From Candidatus Saccharimonadota bacterium (GTDB taxonomy: Bacteria; Patescibacteriota; Saccharimonadia; Saccharimonadales; Saccharimonadaceae): a stretch of DNA of 11,887 nucleotides. How positions within the stretch are numbered: position 1 is the first letter of the stretch; the number at the start of each line of letters is the position of its first letter. The notes beneath the pieces were generated by a model. That model was not told the DNA's origin. It did not search any database and saw only the letters and a list, made by a program, of their open reading frames with translations. Positions 6,198 through 11,887 of this stretch are shown here, in pieces. The translations under genes and the position numbers were made by a program. The DNA is taken from positions 1 through 11,887 of the forward strand of contig JAFOHW010000050.1 in the NCBI GenBank assembly GCA_017421685.1. Direction: 5' to 3'.

Positions 6198-9194
6198 TTA
6201 TTTTTCATGTTTGATTGCTAAGAACCCGTCTACCGAGTTATCTTTATCTGCGTAATGATCCGTACGTTTTACAGGGGTAGACAGGGGTAATGATTCATGT
6301 GAAGGGGTTATTTCGACCGCAGATTTTTCTTGATATTCTACCTCTGGAGTAACAGGGGAGGACGGGGTAGGTTCCTCAACAGGGGGAATTACAGGGGTAG
6401 TTTTTCCCTTTTTCGCCTTTTTACTATTTTTTTTCTCGCCTTTTTTCCCTTTTTTCTCGGACTTTTTCTTTGCCGGAGCCTCTTTCTCGGTACTCACCAT
6501 AGGTTCTTCAACATTTTTTTCTGTAATTTCCTGCTGATTCTCTGTCCCGCTGAGTAGTTTTGCTAAATCCTTCAGTCCAAGTCGTTCTTTACCTTCAGCA
6601 GTGTTTGGACTTAGGTTTTGGCGCATAAAATCTCCTTGGGGCGTCGGCTGATGTTTTAAGTTCGGTTTTTGTTCGGCCCTACTTACCGGCTTAAATACTG
6701 GCTTCTCGGAACCAGAACTAATTACTAACTTCGGCTCATCTTGGCGCCCAGAATCCGATAAATCTTTCTTAAATTTCTCAGATTGCTGGATTGTCTCACG
6801 AATCTCTTGTTCGACTTCGAGTCTCGGACGAGCAAAGTGTTCCCGGGAGTTAGCAATAATCTGATCTAAATTATCTTTAGGCGTGTCCGGGATCGACAGG
6901 GTCGTCGCCGAGAAGGCCGGAACCTTTTCACCATTTATAATCATCGAGATAACAAAATGACGGTTATTAAGTTGGATAATATCTGATTCTTCAAAAGTCG
7001 GTTCAAACTGTTTAACTAAAATCGGCGCATCATCTGCGGAGACTCGGAAAGAAATAGTCGTACCAACGTTTCCGAAAACCGCATCTCTGACTGAGTCGGT
7101 CATTTGGGCGACGTATTGGTTTGCAACAGTAAGATTAAGGCCGTATTTACGTGCTTCAGATAGAATAACCGAAAATGAATCGGTCGCAAAGTTTTGGAAC
7201 TCATCTACGTAGAGATAGAACGGTCTACGGTCTTTTACATCGGGAATGTCAGAACGAGACATCGCGGCGAGCTGGACTTTAGTAACCAGGAATGCGCCAA
7301 GGATCGCAGCGTTATCCTCACCGATTAGCCCCTTAGAGAGGTTTACGACTAATATTTTCCCTTCGTCCATAATCTGCCGAATATTAAACGAAGACTTTGT
7401 TTGGCCGATAATATTGCGAATAATTGGGTTCGCTGTGAAAGCGCCTACCTTATTCAATACCGGCGCAATCGACTCGTTAACTTGCTTGTCATTCCATTGC
7501 CCGAATTCATGTTTCCAGAACTGCAATACTGTTACGTCTTTACAATACTCCAGGGTTTCTTTTCGGAAATCTTTATCTGTTAATAACCTAGAAATATCCA
7601 ACAGAGTCGTCTCTGGGCGGTCTAGAAGGGCGAGAAGCGTATAACGGAGAATATGTTCAAGCCTCGGCCCCCAAGAATCTCCGAACATTCTCTTTAATAC
7701 CCCAATAACCTCAGAACAAATATTCGGTTTTCTCGCTGGGTCAGTTACCTCTAATGGATTAAACGCGACAGGGAAGGCATTATCCGCTGGATTGAAATAA
7801 ACGACATCTTTAATTCTCGATTCCGGAATGAATTTAAGGTTATCTATTGCAAAATCTCCATGTGGGTCAATAATACAATATCCTTGATTGTAGAAAATGT
7901 CAGAGAGCGCTAATAATTCTAGAAGCCCACTTTTCCCTGCTCCAGTCTGCCCGATAATATAAACATGGCGCGAGCGATCGCGACGGAGCAGTCCGAATTG
8001 GTGGTTAATCCCTCTGAAGTTAGTTAGCCCAAACGCCGAGATATTCTCATCTTCCGACGCTACTCCCGTAAGAACAGGGAGTTTTGCTGGTGGTTCGGCG
8101 GTTTTCGAAGAAGCCCAAACAATATTTGGGGTTTCTACCGAGGTATGTGGTAAGTGGTAAACCGAGGCCAACTCGGATATATTCAGAATAAAACCTCGAC
8201 TCGAGAATTGACGTATTTTATAGGCGTCCAAGTCAGTCGGATTAAAGCTCCCACCGATCTGCTTAAAGCCATTCAAATTCGTTGAATTATATTGTTTAAA
8301 GGTTCCAACCAAAGCCTGCATATTCAATTTCGCATCAGTTTCATTCTGCCCAAGATAGGCCAATCGAATCTTTACTTCGTATCCTAGCTTCGTCGCTTTT
8401 TCTTCTGCTTTAGAGATTCTAGTTTTATCGCGTTCCGATAACTCGATTTTTACTTCAGAGCCAGTTCCTCCAGCCGGTGGACGGAACAAAGCTCCAAGGG
8501 CCTCAACTAGCCAAGTCCAATCAATCCCAGTTCCGCCGAGAATCGGTCGCTTCCCTGATTTAACTCTCTTTACCCATTTATCGGTTGTACTCTTGTGCCA
8601 ATCATCTGGAATTGGACGCGCTAAAATTTGAATCCAAAGTTCCTCCGACCTATCCGGGCTTAGTTTTGCTAAAGTTCCCGTAATCCCAGCCAAAGGATCG
8701 ACTTCGAATGTGTCAAAAGTCTTAATCGGCAAAGCCTCGTTATCGATTAATCCCAGCTCGGTCATATAACTAACCGGGTATTTTTCTCGGTCGTCCACGT
8801 AATCCTCGTTCATTTTATAGATTTGGACCGTCGGGTATTGCGAATAAATCTGCCCCTCTACGAAACTTTGTAGAATTTTCGGGACCCAAACGTAAAATCT
8901 AATCTGACCAGCAGTAGAGACAATTTCAAACGAAAGATGCTCCTGAACTCCACCAGAGTTTCTTAGTTCCTGCTTGTCTCTTAAAATACCATGTAAAGAA
9001 GCAAACAGCTGCTCCGCTGCGAGCTCTTTTTTGTCGTTTGCCCGCGGGATTTCAAGCATTAATAATACCGAGTCAACATTTAAAACTTTTAATTGATTTA
9101 ATTTTTTATAATTCCGATAAGTTAAAAAAGCCAAAATCCCCACAACGGGAATCCAGAATATCGGCATTAAAATAAAGTGTATAATTGCTTCCAT
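6198..9194 (-). CDS. VirD4/TraD-like type IV secretion or DNA-translocation ATPase
   Basis: A 998-residue membrane-anchored ATPase of the HerA/VirD4/TraD-like P-loop class. Seen directly: one N-terminal membrane helix (about 5-26), a long non-ATPase region typical of CPR homologues (about 30-380), Walker A GQTGAGKS at 415-422, the segment CIIDPHGDF after it, Walker B YLYVDEF with D664/E665, and NQYVAQM near 690. The last 200 residues look disordered, with a Lys-rich block near 906-931 followed by a Pro/Glu/Ser-rich tail. Family knowledge suggests pumping of DNA or protein across the membrane; whether it serves conjugation, DNA uptake, a pilus or host contact is not visible, because no relaxase, VirB4 or VirB6 lies in the window. 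It follows the sigma4/HARE gene by 22 bp. No Shine-Dalgarno sequence precedes its start; see the promoter just upstream. Confidence 0.88.
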   Translation of the reverse strand: MEAIIHFILMPIFWIPVVGILAFLTYRNYKKLNQLKVLNVDSVLLMLEIPRANDKKELAAEQLFASLHGILRDKQELRNSGGVQEHLSFEIVSTAGQIRFYVWVPKILQSFVEGQIYSQYPTVQIYKMNEDYVDDREKYPVSYMTELGLIDNEALPIKTFDTFEVDPLAGITGTLAKLSPDRSEELWIQILARPIPDDWHKSTTDKWVKRVKSGKRPILGGTGIDWTWLVEALGALFRPPAGGTGSEVKIELSERDKTRISKAEEKATKLGYEVKIRLAYLGQNETDAKLNMQALVGTFKQYNSTNLNGFKQIGGSFNPTDLDAYKIRQFSSRGFILNISELASVYHLPHTSVETPNIVWASSKTAEPPAKLPVLTGVASEDENISAFGLTNFRGINHQFGLLRRDRSRHVYIIGQTGAGKSGLLELLALSDIFYNQGYCIIDPHGDFAIDNLKFIPESRIKDVVYFNPADNAFPVAFNPLEVTDPARKPNICSEVIGVLKRMFGDSWGPRLEHILRYTLLALLDRPETTLLDISRLLTDKDFRKETLEYCKDVTVLQFWKHEFGQWNDKQVNESIAPVLNKVGAFTANPIIRNIIGQTKSSFNIRQIMDEGKILVVNLSKGLIGEDNAAILGAFLVTKVQLAAMSRSDIPDVKDRRPFYLYVDEFQNFATDSFSVILSEARKYGLNLTVANQYVAQMTDSVRDAVFGNVGTTISFRVSADDAPILVKQFEPTFEESDIIQLNNRHFVISMIINGEKVPAFSATTLSIPDTPKDNLDQIIANSREHFARPRLEVEQEIRETIQQSEKFKKDLSDSGRQDEPKLVISSGSEKPVFKPVSRAEQKPNLKHQPTPQGDFMRQNLSPNTAEGKERLGLKDLAKLLSGTENQQEITEKNVEEPMVSTEKEAPAKKKSEKKGKKGEKKNSKKAKKGKTTPVIPPVEEPTPSSPVTPEVEYQEKSAVEITPSHESLPLSTPVKRTDHYADKDNSVDGFLAIKHEK
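6660..6674 (+). repeat. Copy of GTTCGGTTTTTGTTC inside the ATPase gene
   Basis: Exact 15-bp match to the intergenic pair at 5478-5531. Here it lies on the non-coding side of the ATPase gene, where the coding strand reads EQKPNL in the disordered tail, a region tolerant of sequence change. Confidence 0.55.
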
Positions 9195-9200
9195 AGAATT

Positions 9201-9209
9201 ATTTTACCA
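9201..9209 (-). promoter_or_regulatory. Extended -10 promoter candidate giving a leaderless ATPase mRNA
   Basis: On the - strand TGGTAAAAT (extended -10, TGn plus TAAAAT) lies in the 22-bp gap, exactly six bases before the ATG at 9194. The expected transcription start would therefore be the A of the start codon. No Shine-Dalgarno sequence is present and the -35 region is poor. Co-transcription with the upstream regulator gene remains possible. Confidence 0.4.
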
Positions 9210-9216
9210 TAATTAC

Positions 9217-10245
9217 TTAAGCTAAGGTATATAGATTTTTATCAACTTTCTTAAATAATTTCTTGTTCTGAAGATTCAACAAAATCGTTGTTTCTTTAAC
9301 TTTTCGCATTCTTAAGACTTGTTTTACGATTTCTTCTCTCGTTAAAGGTTTCTCAGATTTTTCTAAAATTAGCTTAATGATGTCGGAAATCGTCCCCTTC
9401 TTATATCCCCAAGAACTCAAAGCATAAATCCCTCGCCCGATTAAGACGAAGCGTGAATCTTTGATTAGTTCATTATGAATCGCTTGAATCGTGACGTTCT
9501 TTCGTTTAAAATTCGATTCTTTGATTTCTTTTGCAATCTCTGAAAAGTGCATAGGTTCTTTTTTCGCTTCTAAAATTACGAAAATCTTATCTCGGATGTT
9601 TTTCGGATTAACTGAAGGCCATTTTGCTAATCCCCAGACTCCGTTTAAAGTTGCCAACAGCTTAGAAATTGACGCGACAGCTTTTATATGGTCAGGATGT
9701 TCATAATTTAATTTTTCGTCAAGTTCATCTAGGGTCATTGGGGACTTATTCTCTTTTATAACCTTAACCACCTCATCAACTCGTTCACGAATTTTTTTAT
9801 TATCACCATACTCTGAAATTCCAACCGTCGAAAAATATTTATCATTTTCTTCAACAACAGTCAGATTTTTTGAAAACGTCGCAATAAAATAAATCCCGGT
9901 CTTCTCAGAGGCTTTCGCCGGGCGTCCATAAACTTTGTCAGCAAGGTCAGAAATTCTCGCTACGCGTCCCATTTCGGTAAGATTTCGGATTAAAATCTTC
10001 TCAGCGCCAGCGAGCTCAGGGATTCGTCCTTCTTCTGCGGAAATTTGGAGACGGATCAAAATAGCCTTTTCTAATTGTCTAACTCGTTCCCTCGTGATAG
10101 ATAACATTTCTCCGATTTGTTCAAGAGTTTCTTTATTGCCCGTCAGTCCGAAACGTCGGGAAATAATCTCCTTCTCGCGGTCTTGTTCAATGATTTTCAG
10201 ACTCCCGGAGATTGCATTTTTTAGGATTTCCGCATTCTGCTCCAT
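9217..10245 (-). CDS. Sigma-region-4 protein with HARE-type winged helices
   Basis: A 342-residue likely transcription regulator. Residues 23-66 (REKEIISRRFGL, then TLEQIGEMLSITRERVRQLEKA) match the sigma-70 region 4 helix-turn-helix that reads the -35 element. Region 2, which binds core polymerase and the -10 element, is absent, so it cannot be a normal sigma factor. The rest looks like several winged-helix units. The clearest, about 214-280 (PMHFSEIAKEI to RFVLIGRGIYALSSWG), fits the HARE-HTH domain found in the RNA polymerase delta subunit, and a further unit ends the protein at 281-342. Recruitment or modulation of RNA polymerase is inferred. The start is supported by AAGGA 9 bp upstream (10255-10259) and a near-consensus promoter. 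The ATPase gene follows in the same direction and is a plausible target. Confidence 0.88.
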   Translation of the reverse strand: MEQNAEILKNAISGSLKIIEQDREKEIISRRFGLTGNKETLEQIGEMLSITRERVRQLEKAILIRLQISAEEGRIPELAGAEKILIRNLTEMGRVARISDLADKVYGRPAKASEKTGIYFIATFSKNLTVVEENDKYFSTVGISEYGDNKKIRERVDEVVKVIKENKSPMTLDELDEKLNYEHPDHIKAVASISKLLATLNGVWGLAKWPSVNPKNIRDKIFVILEAKKEPMHFSEIAKEIKESNFKRKNVTIQAIHNELIKDSRFVLIGRGIYALSSWGYKKGTISDIIKLILEKSEKPLTREEIVKQVLRMRKVKETTILLNLQNKKLFKKVDKNLYTLA

Positions 10246-10292
10246 TAATTTATTTCCTTATTACACCCCTGATTTTGTTAATAATTTATACT

Positions 10293-10321
10293 ATAATATC
10301 ATGAATTCTCTAAGCTGTCAA
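10293..10321 (-). promoter_or_regulatory. Near-consensus sigma-70 promoter for the sigma4/HARE gene
   Basis: On the - strand TTGACA (10316-10321) is a perfect -35, followed by a 17-bp spacer and TATTAT (10293-10298) as -10. Transcription would begin near 10286, giving a leader of about 40 nt with AAGGA before ATG 10245. It is the best promoter in the window. ATGAATTC (10301-10308) and GAAATTCAT (10325-10333) form an imperfect inverted pair around the -35 and could be an operator. Confidence 0.8.
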
Positions 10322-10416
10322 CTATGAAATTCATCATTTCTCATTACTATTGTAACACACTTTTTACAAAATATGAAAAAAGTTATAAAAACATAAACAC
10401 AATTAAATTATTAGTG

Positions 10417-10434
10417 TCTTAAAAGTTTTTAAGA
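10417..10434. repeat. AT-rich 18-bp inverted repeat downstream of topA
   Basis: TCTTAAAA and TTTTAAGA are separated by two bases. It lies about 50 bp after the topA stop, in the topA-regulator gap. It has no GC-rich stem and only weak terminator character; it may be a protein-binding site or a weak terminator. Confidence 0.3.
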
Positions 10435-10486
10435 ATAATCATAAACAAAAGATATAGATAAAAAGTTCTCACTATTACCAAAGGAC

Positions 10487-11887
10487 CTATTTCTTGGTAC
10501 TTTTTTTCTTCGCTACGCCCTTCTTAGTTGCGCTTTTCTTAGAGCTCGTCTTCCGACCCCCTCGCACCCCCCGTCTAGTCGTCTTCGGTTTATTCTCCAA
10601 CATCTCCCGAGCCATCGCTTCCGTAATAGTCTTTGGGTCAGTCTCTTTCGGGATTTTGACATTATTCCGACGCCCTGGCCCCTTAACGTACGGCCCGTAT
10701 GCCCCGTTTATTATCATAACGTCATCCCAGTCCGCAATGATCGAATCGACTTTTGCCTGGTATAAAGGTAAAGCTTCTTCCAATGAAACCGTATATGGAT
10801 CTAAGTCTTTCATCGGAATATTATACTTCCCGCCTTTAAGGTATGGTCCGAACGGCCCATTTGCTGAAATTAGCTCAACTCCGTCCGGAGCCTTCCCTAA
10901 TGAGCGAGGCAATACCGGAAGCTCTAACTGTTTCAATGCCTGCTCTAGAGTTACGGTTTTAACTGACTTTCGCTTTGGCAGAGGCGCAAACCTCGGTTTC
11001 TCCCCTGCTTCTTTCTCATTATCTCCGAGCTGGATAAACCCGCCATTCTTCCCTATTTTTGCATAAATTGGCTTTCCGTCTTCTGGATGATGCCCGAGGA
11101 GTCGCGCGCTATTATATCTCTCGACCCCATTCGCGATTAAAACCGTATCCCGAAACGGACCATAAAAATCTCGGAGCATCTTTACTCGTTCTAATTTTGC
11201 ATTCGCAACTAAATCTAGGTCCTTCTCGATATTCGCTGTAAACTTATAATCAACAATATTTTTGAAGTTATCTGTTAAGAATCCAGAGACTAATTCCCCG
11301 ATCGGTGTCGGGATTAGTTTCCCTTTATTTGCTCCGAATTTTTCCTTAACAATCTCCCGTTTTACCTCTGTTTTTGCGGAACTTTTCGACGCGCCTGAAT
11401 TGACGGGGATTTTTACTCTTAGTTCAACAATCTCACGCTCTTCTCCGTCCGACTCCCCTTTAACAACATATCCTCTCGCCTGGATCGCAGTCATAATTGA
11501 GGCGTAAGTAGACGGGCGCCCAATCCCAAGCTCCTCCAGTTTCTTGACCAACGATCCTTCAGTATATCTTGCTGGCGGTTTCCCGTAATTTTGCTTCGCG
11601 ATAATCTCTAGGCAATCTAGCTTATCTCCCTTGGAAACTTTCGGTAGTTCCAAGTCTTTTGATTTTCCATAAATTTTCAAAAATCCATCGAAAATCACAA
11701 CTTCACCTTTTGCAGTAAAGATATCTCCAGTCGTAGCCTTTATCCGAATCGTAGTTTTCGCAACTTTAGCATTTGCCATTTGGGTCGCAACCGTTCTCGA
11801 CCAGATTAACTGATAAAGTCGCTTTTCGTAATCATTTTTTCCTGCGATAGTTTTTGAGACATCGGTTGGGCGAATCGCTTCATGCGC
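10487..11887 (-). CDS. topA: DNA topoisomerase I, C-terminal part (5'-truncated)
   Basis: Type IA topoisomerase that relaxes negative supercoils by single-strand passage. The frame is open to the right edge and the first codons read AHEAIRPT, followed by LYQLIWSRTVATQMA; both are hallmarks of bacterial TopA just after the catalytic Tyr, which lies outside the window. The Met at 11779 is therefore internal. GIGRPSTYASI marks the end of the core, and PTPIGELVSGFL with NIVDYKFTANIEKDLD follows. The C-terminal part has at least two TopA-type repeats (GPFGPYLKGGKYNIP and GAYGPYVKGPGRRNNVKIP) before a Lys/Arg/Ser-rich tail ending KKKSTKK. No cysteine zinc fingers are seen, unlike E. coli TopA. A roughly 20-residue Ser/Lys/Glu-rich segment after VKIPVNSG is less conserved. 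The gene is transcribed toward the regulator and ATPase but separated from them by 241 bp with a separate promoter. Confidence 0.95.
   Translation of the reverse strand, partial: AHEAIRPTDVSKTIAGKNDYEKRLYQLIWSRTVATQMANAKVAKTTIRIKATTGDIFTAKGEVVIFDGFLKIYGKSKDLELPKVSKGDKLDCLEIIAKQNYGKPPARYTEGSLVKKLEELGIGRPSTYASIMTAIQARGYVVKGESDGEEREIVELRVKIPVNSGASKSSAKTEVKREIVKEKFGANKGKLIPTPIGELVSGFLTDNFKNIVDYKFTANIEKDLDLVANAKLERVKMLRDFYGPFRDTVLIANGVERYNSARLLGHHPEDGKPIYAKIGKNGGFIQLGDNEKEAGEKPRFAPLPKRKSVKTVTLEQALKQLELPVLPRSLGKAPDGVELISANGPFGPYLKGGKYNIPMKDLDPYTVSLEEALPLYQAKVDSIIADWDDVMIINGAYGPYVKGPGRRNNVKIPKETDPKTITEAMAREMLENKPKTTRRGVRGGRKTSSKKSATKKGVAKKKSTKK

Noticed and set aside
6250..6410. Repeated ACAGGGG units as a DNA repeat
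   Set aside because: They encode Thr/Pro/Val on the - strand in the Pro-rich tail of the ATPase, so codon use in a low-complexity protein explains them.

Overview
The window looks like a chromosomal segment of a small-genome Candidate Phyla Radiation (Patescibacteria) bacterium, most likely Saccharibacteria (TM7). This rests on gene content and divergent family members, not on a marker tree. The pointers are a stripped-down division and cell-wall (dcw) cluster, a sigma-region-4 protein fused to HARE-type winged helices beside a large VirD4/TraD-like ATPase, and a topoisomerase I with a lysine-rich tail in place of zinc fingers. UGA is read as stop (ftsW ends in TGA), which argues against the UGA-recoding CPR lineages Gracilibacteria and Absconditabacteria.

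Left block (1-5473, + strand) is one tightly packed operon: a 5'-truncated penicillin-binding transpeptidase, mraY, ftsW, murG and a membrane-anchored protein that I read as a reduced FtsQ/DivIB-like protein. Spacings are 1 bp, a 1-bp overlap, a 68-bp overlap and 2 bp, so translation is probably coupled. Together these genes make lipid I (MraY) and lipid II (MurG), then polymerise and cross-link septal peptidoglycan (FtsW plus the PBP), with the last protein a possible divisome partner. murE, murF and murD are absent from their usual places.

Middle (5474-6197) is a 724-bp AT-rich stretch without a convincing gene, lying between two convergent operons. It holds a 17-bp direct repeat, a polypurine repeat tract, several hairpins and a strong intrinsic terminator (6139-6180). 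A near-perfect inverted repeat about 600 bp apart encloses most of it. It could be a long 3' UTR, an unrecognised structured RNA, or remains of an element.

Right block (6198-11887, - strand, read right to left) holds the 3' two thirds of topA, then a 241-bp gap with a near-consensus promoter, then the sigma4/HARE-like regulator, then 22 bp later a 998-residue VirD4/TraD-like ATPase that may have its own extended -10 promoter and a leaderless start.

The most unusual item is an approximately 80-bp GC-rich nested palindrome inserted in frame in the PBP gene. It encodes similar peptides on both strands and resembles palindromic coding-sequence insertions known from Rickettsia. A second item is a 13-17 bp motif (core TTCGGTTTTTGTT) present four times on the same strand, both inside genes and between them.
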